Shown: one piece after another, positions 26,620-35,580 of the stretch | How the letters are laid out: each line of letters starts with the position of its first letter | Position numbering within the stretch: the stretch's first letter is position 1 | Source of the DNA: Branchiibius hedensis | Lineage (GTDB): Bacteria > Actinomycetota > Actinomycetes > Actinomycetales > Dermatophilaceae | DNA: 64,000 nucleotides | Direction: 5' to 3' | Assembly: GCF_900108585.1 (NCBI RefSeq) | Contig: NZ_UESZ01000001.1 | Span: forward strand, 2,542,001-2,606,000 | Made by a program: the position numbers and the translations under genes | The notes under the pieces: model-generated | The model's input: only the letters and a program-made list of their open reading frames with translations | Databases searched by the model: none | What the model was told of the DNA's origin: nothing

Positions 26620-27728
26620 CGGGTCAGCTCCTTCTCCCAGCGCAGCACCCAGTTGCGGCTACGGAACAGCAGGGTCAGCAGGAGGCCACAGACCACGACC
26701 AGGATCACGATCCCGGCGTAGACGCCCGCGTAGTCGCCCCAGCCCTTCTTCCAGTTCAGGTACCAGCCGAGGCCGGAGTTGACGCCGAAGTTCTCCGCGA
26801 CCGTGAGGCTGACGAACGAGGCACCCAGGGCCATGAACGCCCCGGTGAAGATGCTCGGCAACGCGGCCGGCAGGCTGATCCGGCCGACCAGGAACACGCC
26901 CTTGGCGCCGAGCGTCTGGGCGACGTCGAAGTACGAGCGCGGCACGCTGAGCACCCCGGCCCGGGTCAGGACCGTGATCGGGAACCACACGCTCAGCGCG
27001 ATCATGAAAACCGCCCCGGAGTACGCCGAGGGGGCCAGGACGAAGACCAACGGCACCCAGGCGAGGGAGGGCACCGGGCCCAGGAAGATCAGGATCGGGT
27101 GGACCCAGTAGTTCGCCTGCTGGAACCAGCCGATCGTCACGCCGGTGACCAGACCCGCGACCAGGCCGACCACGAACCCGACCACGAGCAGCAGCAACGA
27201 GTTGCCGAGGCTCTCGGCGAGCAGACCGTGGTCGGTCCAGATCGCGTTGAGCACCGCCTGCGGCGACTGGAAGTACGGCAGGGCAAGGGCCGCCGTCTTG
27301 GCCGTCGAGTATTCCCAGAACAACGCCCACAACGCCGACCCGAGCAGCCACGCCGCGCCGTGGGTCGCGTGGTTGTGCGCCCAGCGACCGAGCCGGGAAC
27401 CGCTGGCGGACAACGCCCAGATCCCGGCCCAGGCCCCGGCGACGAGCAGACCAGCGATCGCGATCGGCGTACTCATGGCCTCGATCGCTTGCAGGTCGCG
27501 CAGGGCCTGGGACGACTCGTTGGGGACCAGCAGGACCACCAGCGCGAACCCGACCCAGGCGACGATTCCGCCGCCGAGCAGCAGCGGATTGATCCGCACC
27601 GGATGGGACACGGTGTCCAACGCGGCGTGGATCCGGTCTGGACCCTGGACGGTGAGGTCCGGGTCCGGCTGTGGCGCAGTCTCTTTCGCGGGGGCAGACA
27701 CAGTCCGCCGTGCCGTGATGGTGGACAT
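26613..27728 (-). CDS. ABC transporter permease (NitT/TauT type), long form
   Basis: The 371-residue membrane protein is about 100 residues longer than usual permeases of this family. The extra N-terminal part adds two or three membrane helices (GGGIVAWVGFALVVLLVPNE; IAIAGLLVAGAWAGIWALS). The normal core carries the coupling loop SYFDVAQTLGAKGVFLVGRI and SLPAALPSIFTGAFMALGAS. Gaps of 5 bp to the binding-protein gene and an overlap with the ATPase gene mark a single operon. Confidence 0.87.
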   Translation of the reverse strand: MSTITARRTVSAPAKETAPQPDPDLTVQGPDRIHAALDTVSHPVRINPLLLGGGIVAWVGFALVVLLVPNESSQALRDLQAIEAMSTPIAIAGLLVAGAWAGIWALSASGSRLGRWAHNHATHGAAWLLGSALWALFWEYSTAKTAALALPYFQSPQAVLNAIWTDHGLLAESLGNSLLLLVVGFVVGLVAGLVTGVTIGWFQQANYWVHPILIFLGPVPSLAWVPLVFVLAPSAYSGAVFMIALSVWFPITVLTRAGVLSVPRSYFDVAQTLGAKGVFLVGRISLPAALPSIFTGAFMALGASFVSLTVAENFGVNSGLGWYLNWKKGWGDYAGVYAGIVILVVVCGLLLTLLFRSRNWVLRWEKELTRW

Positions 27729-27733
27729 CGCGA

Positions 27734-28894
27734 TCAGGCCAGCTTCAGATCGACGAACGCCTTGTCGGCCAGCACCTGGGGGTTGGTGGCTGCCGGCAGG
27801 AAGCCGGTCTTGATGAACTTGGCGATGCCGGGCTCGAGGGCCTTGTGCAGGCTGGCGGTCGACGGGTCGAAGGTCAGCGTCCGCAAGACGGCCAGGGCCT
27901 CATCGGGCTTGCCGGAGACGTACTTCTTCTCGGTGACCAGGTGCGCGGCCTCCTCGAGGTTGGCACCGACCCAGCGAGCGCCCTCGATCCAGGTGCTGAC
28001 CAGGGTGGCGGCGGTGACCGGGTCCTGGGTGACGAACGTCTGGTTCAGAGCGACGGCGCAGCAGGGGTACGCCGCGTTGGTCGACAGGTTGCGGTTGTTG
28101 GACAGTTCCTTGGCCCAGCCGTCCTTGACCCCCTGGATGATCGGCAGGAAGCCGCCCGCGGTGGCGATCGCGTCGACCTTCTTGGACTTCAACGCCTCGG
28201 GCAGCAGGTCCTGCTCGATGACGACCCATTCGACCTGCTTGGCGGCCGGGCTGGAGTTGATGCCGGCGTCCAACAGATCCAGGGAGAAGAAGTTGGTCGC
28301 CGAACCCTGCAGGTTGCTGACGCCGATCTTCTTGCCCTTCAACGACGCGACCGTCGGCACCGAACCGTCGCTACGGGCATAGAGGTCGAGGCAGCCGTGG
28401 TGCAGACCACCGCTGAGCTTGACCGGGGTGCCGTTGTAGATCGGGCCGAGGAAGTTGAAGAAGATGCCGTTCGACGCGACGTACTTGCCGGAACCGACTG
28501 CGGCCGTGGTGTCTTCGTCGGTTCCCGACTTCTTCAGCACCACATCGAGTCCGGCCTTCTTGAACAGACCGTTCTCGTACGCCGCGATCAGCGGCGCCTC
28601 ACACACCCCACTGGGCGACACCAGAGCCAACTGCTTCTTGGCCCACGAGTTGGTCACGGTGGGCGTGCCGGTGGCGGCCTGTACGTCGTGGTCCTGGCTG
28701 CGCAGGAACGCCCAGCCGCCGACGCCGGCGGCGGCTGCGACGACCGCGCCGGCGGTCACCAGGCTGCGGCGGCTAACGCCCTTGGGGGCATCGGCATCGA
28801 CGTTGGCTTCGACCCGGGCGCCACTGGGCAGGACCTCGTCGCCAGCAGGCGCAGCGTCGTTCTGCTCAGGGGTTCCGGGGGTGTTCTCGGTCAT
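27734..28894 (-). CDS. NMT1/SsuA-like ABC substrate-binding protein with conserved cysteines
   Basis: The 386-residue protein has an N-terminal cytoplasmic extension, then a Tat-type signal (VSRRSLVTAGAVVAAAAGVG). The mature part is a two-domain binding protein (LKGKKIGVSNLQGSATNFF). Unlike ordinary sulfonate-binding proteins it has Cys in SPSGVCEAPLIAAYENGLF, a His-His-Gly-Cys in GLHHGCLDLYARSDG, and a Cys-Cys in NAAYPCCAVALN. These suggest a thiol- or metal-linked ligand. It heads the operon with ycnI and copCD. Copper complex, cyst(e)ine or another organosulfur compound are candidates; I cannot decide among them. Confidence 0.82.
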   Translation of the reverse strand: MTENTPGTPEQNDAAPAGDEVLPSGARVEANVDADAPKGVSRRSLVTAGAVVAAAAGVGGWAFLRSQDHDVQAATGTPTVTNSWAKKQLALVSPSGVCEAPLIAAYENGLFKKAGLDVVLKKSGTDEDTTAAVGSGKYVASNGIFFNFLGPIYNGTPVKLSGGLHHGCLDLYARSDGSVPTVASLKGKKIGVSNLQGSATNFFSLDLLDAGINSSPAAKQVEWVVIEQDLLPEALKSKKVDAIATAGGFLPIIQGVKDGWAKELSNNRNLSTNAAYPCCAVALNQTFVTQDPVTAATLVSTWIEGARWVGANLEEAAHLVTEKKYVSGKPDEALAVLRTLTFDPSTASLHKALEPGIAKFIKTGFLPAATNPQVLADKAFVDLKLA

Positions 28895-29112
28895 GGGTTG
28901 ATCGCTTTCGACAGGGGGCGGATCGCCCCGCAGTGGTTCACAAGAGGTTGCGGGCGCTGACGCTAGCGCCGTTCGTCGATAATGTCTAATTATCTTTTTC
29001 GATTGATTGCGTTATGCCATACTAACTCGACAGGATTTATCTACAACGGCCTGATGAAGGCCCGAACCCCATGACCCACAACGGCATTCGCCGTACACCA
29101 CTAGGAGCACCC
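28895..29112. promoter_or_regulatory. Divergent promoter region between the ABC-copper operon and cysK-like gene
   Basis: The 218-bp region contains a strikingly AT-rich core (about 28978-29040) in a GC-rich neighbourhood, fit for two divergent promoters. A hairpin GGCGCT-N6-AGCGCC lies at 28953-28970 in the leader of the ABC operon. An in-frame ATG at 29071 is less likely as the cysK-like start than ATG 29113, which has AGGAG upstream. I saw no cysteine-rich leader peptide. Confidence 0.5.
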
Positions 29113-30096
29113 ATGGCTGTCCTCGTCACGGAGATCACCGAACTCATCGGTGACACCCCTCTGCTCGAACTCACCCGCTACGGACGCAACCGCGACCTGG
29201 GTGCGCGTATCGTCGCCAAACTCGAGACGTTCAACCCGATCGGCTCGGTCAAGGACCGCATCGCCTGGGCGATCATCCGCGACGCCGAAGAACGCGGCGA
29301 ACTGCGACCCGGTGGCCGAATCGTCGACCTGACCAGCGGCAACACCGGCATCGCGTTGGCCGCGATCGCTGCGTCCCGCGGCTACGGCTCGACGTTCTAC
29401 GCCGGGGACAACATCAGCGCCGACAAGGTCGCCCTGCTGCGCGCGTTCGGCGCCGATGTCATCACCGTCCCCAACACGTTCTTCCTCGACCCGGACGCGT
29501 TGGTCCTGCTGCGCGAGCGTGCCCGCACCGAGCACCCGGACGCCTACTTCACCGACCAGTTGGCCAACCCGGTCAACCCCCAGTACCACTACGACACCAC
29601 CGGTCCGGAGATCTGGAAGGCAACCGCCGGCTCGGTGGACATCCTGGTCGGCGGCGTCGGGACCGGTGGCACGCTGTCCGGCAGCGGCCGCTACCTGAAG
29701 GAGAACAACCCGCAGGTGCAGGTTGTGGTGGCCGAGCCGGGCTGGGGTTCGGTGCCGACTCCGGAGAACCCCTACCCCCAGGAGATCGACGGCGTGCACA
29801 AGATCACCGAGGCTGAGCCGCAACAGATCCCGGACAACTTCGACCAGTCGATCGCCGACGAGTACGTCGCGGTCGAGACCGCCGACGCCTACCTGGCGGC
29901 GCAGGCCCTCGCCCGCGAGGAAGGCGTCCTCGCCGGGTCCTCCGCCGGCGCGATCCTGCACGTCGCGACGCAACTGGCTCAGCGACCGGAGAACGCCGGC
30001 AAGACCATCGTGGCCATCGTTCCGGACTCCGGCGAGCGGTACCTGTCCGCGGGGATCTACGGCAACGTGACCGCACCTGTGGCCGCCACGGTCTGA
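29113..30096 (+). CDS. Cysteine synthase / cystathionine beta-synthase family PLP enzyme
   Basis: The 327-residue protein has the PLP Lys in NPIGSVKDRIAWAII, the substrate loop TSGNTGIALAAIAAS, and the glycine-rich phosphate loop VGGVGTGGTLSGSGRYLKE. It lacks a C-terminal CBS region. O-acetylserine sulfhydrylase (CysK) activity is most likely, although the Tyr/Asn-rich acceptor region (STFYAGDNISADK) resembles the CBS-like branch. ATG 29113 has AGGAG six bases upstream. It is divergent from the ABC-copper operon, which ends in another member of the family. Confidence 0.88.
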   Translation: MAVLVTEITELIGDTPLLELTRYGRNRDLGARIVAKLETFNPIGSVKDRIAWAIIRDAEERGELRPGGRIVDLTSGNTGIALAAIAASRGYGSTFYAGDNISADKVALLRAFGADVITVPNTFFLDPDALVLLRERARTEHPDAYFTDQLANPVNPQYHYDTTGPEIWKATAGSVDILVGGVGTGGTLSGSGRYLKENNPQVQVVVAEPGWGSVPTPENPYPQEIDGVHKITEAEPQQIPDNFDQSIADEYVAVETADAYLAAQALAREEGVLAGSSAGAILHVATQLAQRPENAGKTIVAIVPDSGERYLSAGIYGNVTAPVAATV

Positions 30097-30111
30097 GCCG
30101 GGCCGACCGGC

Positions 30112-31551
30112 TCAGCCGCAGTCGGCCAGCCGCACGATCGTGGGATCCAGGTAGCGGATCGCGATGATGTCTCCTCGTCCGGCGGTCATGACGGTCACGT
30201 CCGCACGGGCCGTTGCCGCGTCGAACAACGCCTCGCGCTGGCACCGTGAGACCTCATCGAGCGGTCCTTTGTCCCGGGCGAAGACGACATAGCGCACCGC
30301 CGGCGCCGATTGGATCGACCACACCTGATCATGGGTGGCGACCAGATAAGCGCCGGTGGTGTTGCTGGCCGCGATCGGTGCGCCCTTGGAGATCCGCGCG
30401 CTGATTTCCTGCAGGTCGCGATATCGCTGCGTGGGCGCGACGGCGTGCCACGGCGCAGCGGCCACCTCGACCAGCTGCGCAACTCCCAGAGTGACGCTGA
30501 TCACCGCACCGATGCCAGCGACCGCCGCCACCCCCGAGGTCACCGGAGTCTTGCAGCGCAGCTCACCTGGGAGCGCAGCTTCCGGGTGAGCTGCGCTGCA
30601 AAAATCGGGGTGGGTGTGGGTGGGACCGTGCAGCGCGTGCGCCGCGGCGATCAGGGCGATCGGCACCAGGACCAGGTCGTAATGGGTGTCCAGCCGCCAG
30701 TACGACGGGTTGTTGCCGATCATCCGCCAGGCCAGGGTGGGGATGGCCAGCACCGCGACGGGAGAACGCAGTCCGACGAAGAGCGCCGTGACCGCGAACA
30801 GGGCCAGTGGTGCCAGCCGCCACCAGGACCACCCCGTGTCGACCTGTTGCCCCAGTGGCGTGCTGCCCGATCCGCCGAAGAAGACGCCGTACCCGGAGCC
30901 GCCTCCGACGGCTCGCAACACCACGGTCGCCGCCACCAGGCCGGCCACCCCGACGCTCACGAGGACCGCCGGCCGTCGCCAGCCGTCCCGGTGCAACAAC
31001 CACCACGCCGCACCAGCCGCGATCACCGTCAGGCCGAGATCCTCCTTCACCAACACCAGGACGACGGCCGAGGCCACAGCGAGGCGGAAGCGGGCCCGCA
31101 GCACAGCCGCCGCCAACAGCGCGACGGTTGGCGCGGCGTACGCCACCTCGTGGAAGTCGAACAGATCCGCCGCGATCGTCCCCCGGGCGACCAGGCCGAT
31201 CACGAACAGCAGCAACGCAATTGGCTCACCGACCAGGGTGCGGGCGACCCACCACACGATCACCATCGCCAGAGCGAGCAGGATCGCCTGCGCGATGAGC
31301 AGCACGCGGGGGTCCGGCCAGATCCGCCACCACAGCCCGTTCAGGGCCAGGATCGGGCTGAAGTGGTCGCCCAGCAGATCAAGTCCGCGGATGTCCGAAC
31401 GCGGCCAGTGCCCCTGCGACCACGACTTGGCCGACTGGCTGAAGATGCCCAGGTCGTACGCCGTGGCCAGACCGGCGTTGAACCGCGCGACCGACCACAT
31501 CGCCAGCCAGAGACTGCCGACCAGCCACAGCAGCGCCGCCCGACGTTTCAC
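30112..31551 (-). CDS. DUF2079 family membrane protein
   Basis: The 479-residue protein has about ten membrane helices and the DUF2079 motifs NAGLATAYDLGIFSQSAKSW, LLGDHFSPILALNGLWW and DLFDFHEVAYAAP, reminiscent of GT-C glycosyltransferases. The GTG start at 31551 overlaps the rsmI stop by four bases (GTGA). A segment around residues 315-340 (PDFCSAAHPEAALPGELRCK) is encoded by a 51-bp palindrome and looks like an in-frame insertion between helices. The function is unknown; cell-envelope glycosylation is plausible next to a protein mannosyltransferase. Confidence 0.82.
   Translation of the reverse strand: MKRRAALLWLVGSLWLAMWSVARFNAGLATAYDLGIFSQSAKSWSQGHWPRSDIRGLDLLGDHFSPILALNGLWWRIWPDPRVLLIAQAILLALAMVIVWWVARTLVGEPIALLLFVIGLVARGTIAADLFDFHEVAYAAPTVALLAAAVLRARFRLAVASAVVLVLVKEDLGLTVIAAGAAWWLLHRDGWRRPAVLVSVGVAGLVAATVVLRAVGGGSGYGVFFGGSGSTPLGQQVDTGWSWWRLAPLALFAVTALFVGLRSPVAVLAIPTLAWRMIGNNPSYWRLDTHYDLVLVPIALIAAAHALHGPTHTHPDFCSAAHPEAALPGELRCKTPVTSGVAAVAGIGAVISVTLGVAQLVEVAAAPWHAVAPTQRYRDLQEISARISKGAPIAASNTTGAYLVATHDQVWSIQSAPAVRYVVFARDKGPLDEVSRCQREALFDAATARADVTVMTAGRGDIIAIRYLDPTIVRLADCG
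30551..30601. repeat. Perfect 17-bp inverted repeat inside the DUF2079 gene
   Basis: TTGCAGCGCAGCTCACC (30551-30567) has an exact complement at 30585-30601 with 17 bases between, which themselves contain AGCGCAGCT. The whole 51 bp is translated in frame. It resembles a palindromic mobile repeat inserted in a coding region. Confidence 0.8.
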
Positions 31552-32378
31552 CGGGCGGCGACCGCCGCGTCGTAGAGCGACTTCTTGGACAGGCCCGTGG
31601 CCGAAGCGATCTGCGCGCACACGTCCTTGAGCCGTTCGCCGGAGGCGGCTCGGGACAGCACCTCGGGCAGGACGTCCTCGAGAGCGACCGAAGCGCCACG
31701 CGCACCGGCCACGACGACGGTGATCTCACCGCGGGCGCCCTCGACCGCCCAGTCCGCCAACTCGGCCAGGCCGCCGCGACGTATCTCTTCGTAGGTCTTG
31801 GTCAGTTCCCGGCACACCGCGGCCGGCCGATCCGGACCGAACGCCTCGGCGAGCGCGGTGAGCATCTCGGCCAGCCGGTGCGGTGCCTCGAAGAAGACCA
31901 TCGTGCGCGGTTCGGTGGCCAGGGTGCGCAGGTGCCGGGCGCGCTCCCCCGGTTTGCGGGGCAGGAAGCCCTCGAAGCAGAAGCGATCGGTGGGCAGCCC
32001 GGACACCGCGAGCGCCATCAGGACCGCGGACGGGCCGGGCACGCAGGTGACCCGGGCCCCGGCCGTGATCGCCGCGGTCACGAGGCGGTAGCCGGGATCG
32101 GACACCGACGGCATCCCAGCGTCGGTGACCAACAGGACGCTCTCGCCGGCAGTCAGCCGATCGACCAGTTCCGGGGTGCGGGCCCGCTCGTTGTGCTCGT
32201 GGTAGCTGAGGACCCGACCCCGCGGCGACACCTCGAGCTGGTCGGCGAGCCGGTGCAACCGTCGGGTGTCCTCGGCTGCGACGACATCGGCCTGCCCCAG
32301 CCAGGACACCAACCGGGGCGGGGCGTCTCGGGGGTCGCCGATCGGCGTACCTGCCAACACCAACACACCCTCGGCCAT
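31548..32378 (-). CDS. rsmI: 16S rRNA (cytidine1402-2'-O)-methyltransferase
   Basis: The 276-residue tetrapyrrole-methylase-fold enzyme shows VLVLAGTPIGDPRDAPPRL, VVAAEDTRRLHRL, LLVTDAGMPSVSDPGYRLV, VPGPSAVLMALAVSGLPTD and FEGFLPRKPGER, all diagnostic of RsmI. It methylates the 2'-O of C1402 in the ribosomal decoding centre. ATG 32378 fits the family N terminus. It is divergent from the protein mannosyltransferase gene, an arrangement conserved in actinobacteria. Confidence 0.95.
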   Translation of the reverse strand: MAEGVLVLAGTPIGDPRDAPPRLVSWLGQADVVAAEDTRRLHRLADQLEVSPRGRVLSYHEHNERARTPELVDRLTAGESVLLVTDAGMPSVSDPGYRLVTAAITAGARVTCVPGPSAVLMALAVSGLPTDRFCFEGFLPRKPGERARHLRTLATEPRTMVFFEAPHRLAEMLTALAEAFGPDRPAAVCRELTKTYEEIRRGGLAELADWAVEGARGEITVVVAGARGASVALEDVLPEVLSRAASGERLKDVCAQIASATGLSKKSLYDAAVAAR

Positions 32379-32430
32379 GGCGTTAGCGTCGCACGGACCA
32401 CACCGAGACTGCTCGGTTACCCTGTCGCGG

Positions 32431-34074
32431 GTGAGCTCCACGACCCTTGACGCACCTGCGCCCCCGGTCCAGGACTCACCCCTCCCGCTGCGCTACCAGT
32501 TGCGTCGCCGCCTGCTGGGCCGACCCCGCACCGCCCGGGAGAAGCTGTGGGCCTGGCTCGGCCCGGCCCTGGTCGCGCTCATCGGCGGCATCCTGCGGTT
32601 CTGGGACCTCGGCCGACCGCACCAGCTGATCTTCGACGAGACGTACTACGTCAAAGAGGGTTGGTCGCTGATCCAGTACGGCATCGAGCGGCAACAGAAC
32701 ATCTTCGGCACCCAGAGCGACAACCTCTTCACGATGGGCAGCCCGCAGGTCTACGGCAGCCAGGCCGACTTCGTGGTGCACCCGCCCTTCGGTAAATGGG
32801 TCATCGGTTTCTTCGAGTGGATCTTCGGGATCGACTCATCGTTCGGATGGCGGGTCGGGGTGGCGCTGGCCGGGACCATCGCGATCTACCTGATCGGCCG
32901 GTGCGCATGGCACCTGTTCCGATCGCCGTTGCTGGCGACGCTGGCCTCGATCCTGCTGTGTTTCGAGGGCACCGCGTTCGTGATGTCGCGGGTGTCGATC
33001 CTCGACGGACTGGTGATGTTCTGGCCCCTGGCGGCGTTTGCGGCGCTGTTGGCCGACCGGGACCGCAGCCGGCGGATCCTGGCCGACAAGGTGGCCGCGG
33101 TCCGCGACGCGGGGCAGTCGGTGTCCGCGCTGGGCCCGTGGCTGGGTTGGCGGCCGTGGCGCTGGGTCGCCGCCGTGTGCCTCGGCCTGGGCATGGCGAC
33201 CAAGTGGTCGGATGGGTTCTACCTGGCGATTTTCGGGTTGATGACGGTGTGGTGGGACCTGGGTGCGCGCCGTGCGGTCGGCGCTCGCAACTGGATCGCC
33301 GGAACCTTCCTCAAAGACGCGCTGCCGGCGATGGTCAAACTGGTCGGTGTCAGCGTGCTGACCTATCTGTTGTGCTGGATCGGCTGGTTCCGCAGCGACA
33401 ACGGATACGACCGGACCTGGGCGGTGGCCAATCCGGCGGACAAGGACAGCGGATTCTCGCCGGACAGTTCTCTGTTCGCCTGGCTGCCGGACTCGCTGCG
33501 CAGCCTGTGGCAGTACCACATCGAGATGTACAACTCGGCCAAGAGCATCACCGCGGCGCACCCGTACATGTCCAACCCCTGGTCGTGGATCCTGCAGACC
33601 CGCCCGACGTCGTTCTTCTACGAATCCCCGGGTAAGGACGCCGGCTGCACCGTCGACCAGTGCTCCAAGGCAATCACCTCGCTCGGCAATCCGCTGATCT
33701 GGTGGTTCGGCGCGATCGCCCTGATCATCTGCATCTTCTACTGGCTCTTCGGGCGCGACTGGCGGGCCGGTGCGATCGTCGGCGGTGTGATGGCCGGCTG
33801 GTTGCCGTGGTTCAGTTACCAGGACCGCACCATCTTCACGTTCTACTCGGTGGTCTTCGTGCCCTACATCGTGTTGGCGTGCGTGTTCGTCCTCGGCCTG
33901 GTCCTCGGCGCACCCGATGCGTCCGTACGTCGAGTGCGGGCCGGGCGGATCGCCGTCGGGTCGTTCACGGTGTTGACCGTTGCGCTCTTCGTGTTCTTCT
34001 GGCCGATCTGGACTGCCCAGGTGATCCCCTACACGCACTGGCAGGCCCGGATGTGGCTGCCGAGCTGGATCTGA
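32431..34074 (+). CDS. Polyprenyl-phosphate-mannose--protein mannosyltransferase
   Basis: The 547-residue GT39 membrane enzyme has the catalytic Asp-Glu in LIFDETYYVKEGWSLIQYG on the first extracytoplasmic loop, followed by HPPFGKWVIGFFEW and about ten membrane helices. It transfers mannose from a polyprenyl-phosphate carrier to Ser/Thr of secreted proteins. The GTG start at 32431 has TACCCT as -10 seven bases upstream and no ribosome binding site, so the mRNA is probably leaderless. The Thr/Ser/Pro-rich lipoproteins and CHRD protein in this window are plausible substrates. Confidence 0.92.
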   Translation: MSSTTLDAPAPPVQDSPLPLRYQLRRRLLGRPRTAREKLWAWLGPALVALIGGILRFWDLGRPHQLIFDETYYVKEGWSLIQYGIERQQNIFGTQSDNLFTMGSPQVYGSQADFVVHPPFGKWVIGFFEWIFGIDSSFGWRVGVALAGTIAIYLIGRCAWHLFRSPLLATLASILLCFEGTAFVMSRVSILDGLVMFWPLAAFAALLADRDRSRRILADKVAAVRDAGQSVSALGPWLGWRPWRWVAAVCLGLGMATKWSDGFYLAIFGLMTVWWDLGARRAVGARNWIAGTFLKDALPAMVKLVGVSVLTYLLCWIGWFRSDNGYDRTWAVANPADKDSGFSPDSSLFAWLPDSLRSLWQYHIEMYNSAKSITAAHPYMSNPWSWILQTRPTSFFYESPGKDAGCTVDQCSKAITSLGNPLIWWFGAIALIICIFYWLFGRDWRAGAIVGGVMAGWLPWFSYQDRTIFTFYSVVFVPYIVLACVFVLGLVLGAPDASVRRVRAGRIAVGSFTVLTVALFVFFWPIWTAQVIPYTHWQARMWLPSWI

Positions 34075-34098
34075 GTCGCCCAGCCCGCGGTCGAGACC

Positions 34099-35580
34099 TC
34101 ACGCGTTGCGTGCGGCGGCCAGCAACTCATCGGCCAGCTCGGTCGCGCGCTGCGAGCTGACGTCGAGCACCGTGTATCCCTGGTCGCCGGCCGCGGTGGC
34201 CAGTTCGACAGTGGCGACCCCTTGCCGGCGTTGGAAGATCGAGCGGCGTACCACCACCGCGACGGTGCCGTCGGTGCGGACCACGTGTGTCGCCCCACCG
34301 AGGCCACCGGTCCGGCTGATCAGGTAGTCCCCGGCGATCGCGTGCCCGAGACGACGCGCACGGTCCCACGCGAGAAGGGCAGCCGCGGGCAGCAGGATGG
34401 GCGCGGCGTACGCCACCCACCGCGGCAGCGGACCCCACGTGCCGGCCAGCACCAACCCGAGCGCCACCACGAGGCTCGGCCACAACGCCCGGGTGTAACG
34501 CCGACGGGTGGCGACCGGGCCGTGCGGGGCGATCGGGTGGGCCAACACCGTGGGGTCGATGACATCGCAGGCCAGGGCCAGGACCACCGGCAACGGCGAC
34601 GGCGGCGACAACAGGTCGGCCTCGCCACGGGAGCGGTCCTCATCGTGCCGGCCGTGCAGACCGGTCGTGATCGCACTGAGCCGGGCGCCGCCCACCCAGC
34701 GCAACGGAACCGGCTGGTTGATCGTGACCCCGCGGATGCGGCGGGTGTCCAACGAGGTCGACCGCGTCGTCAGCAGTCCCCGCGTGACGTGCCAGGTGTG
34801 GCCGACCTCGTCGGCAGTGAGGCGGAACCCGTAGAACGCCAGCAGATAGCCGGCCATCGCCAGCACCGCCGCAAGCGCCACGATCGCCGCCGCCGCAAGC
34901 AGCACGGCCAGCGGCAGGACCAGCCCGCGCACCCACGTGATGGCGTCGTGGATCTGGGCGTTGCTGCTCGGGTTGAGGTGCAGGTCGTTGACGACCCGGA
35001 ACACGAATCCGGCCAGCACCAGGACGATGACCATGTTCGAGGGGTTGAACGGCGCGAACCGCACCCAGGAGGGATTCCACGTCAGCAACACCCGCTCACC
35101 CAGCGGCGGTGCGACGTCCTCGGACGTGCCTGCTCCGGTCTGCAGCGCCGGGTCTCGGTGCAGCAACTCCGCCCGCAGCGCGGCCGCCTGGGCGGTGGTC
35201 AGCCCGTCGAGCACGAGGTCGTTCTCACCGGCGCCGGTGCCGATCCGCACCTTCGCCAGGGCCAGGACCCGGTGCAACGGCGAGGCCATGACGTCGACGC
35301 TGCGCACCCGGTCGATCGGCGTCGTGAGCAGCTGTTTGGTGAAGACGCCGTGCTGCAACTCGACCCGGTCGGTCGTGAACCGGTAGCGCGTGGTCCACCA
35401 GCGCAAGAAGCCGATCAGCACGAAGACCACCGTGACGATCAGCGCCCACCACCAGGGATCGTCGGTCGTGCTGCCGAAGACGGCCGCCGCAAGCAGGGCG
35501 GGCACGAAACGGCCGACCTCTTTGAAGGGGTGGACCAGCAGCATCCGCGCAGAGAGCCGTCGCCAGTCGTCTGCGGCCAT
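34099..35580 (-). CDS. Bacterial PH-domain membrane protein, large (YdbT-like)
   Basis: The 493-residue protein has repeated DUF304 (bPH2) domains alternating with membrane helix pairs: FTTDRVELQHGVFTKQLLTT, HVTRGLLTTRSTSLDTRRI, and a C-terminal third copy (YLISRTGGLGGATHVVRTDG). The motif (Y/H)...(G)x(L/F)...R(I/V)(R)xV follows each. The ATG at 35580 shares one base with the stop of the preceding small PH gene. Pairs of this kind (YdbS-YdbT) are membrane proteins of unknown biochemical role, linked to envelope stress resistance in Bacillus. Confidence 0.85.
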   Translation of the reverse strand: MAADDWRRLSARMLLVHPFKEVGRFVPALLAAAVFGSTTDDPWWWALIVTVVFVLIGFLRWWTTRYRFTTDRVELQHGVFTKQLLTTPIDRVRSVDVMASPLHRVLALAKVRIGTGAGENDLVLDGLTTAQAAALRAELLHRDPALQTGAGTSEDVAPPLGERVLLTWNPSWVRFAPFNPSNMVIVLVLAGFVFRVVNDLHLNPSSNAQIHDAITWVRGLVLPLAVLLAAAAIVALAAVLAMAGYLLAFYGFRLTADEVGHTWHVTRGLLTTRSTSLDTRRIRGVTINQPVPLRWVGGARLSAITTGLHGRHDEDRSRGEADLLSPPSPLPVVLALACDVIDPTVLAHPIAPHGPVATRRRYTRALWPSLVVALGLVLAGTWGPLPRWVAYAAPILLPAAALLAWDRARRLGHAIAGDYLISRTGGLGGATHVVRTDGTVAVVVRRSIFQRRQGVATVELATAAGDQGYTVLDVSSQRATELADELLAAARNA

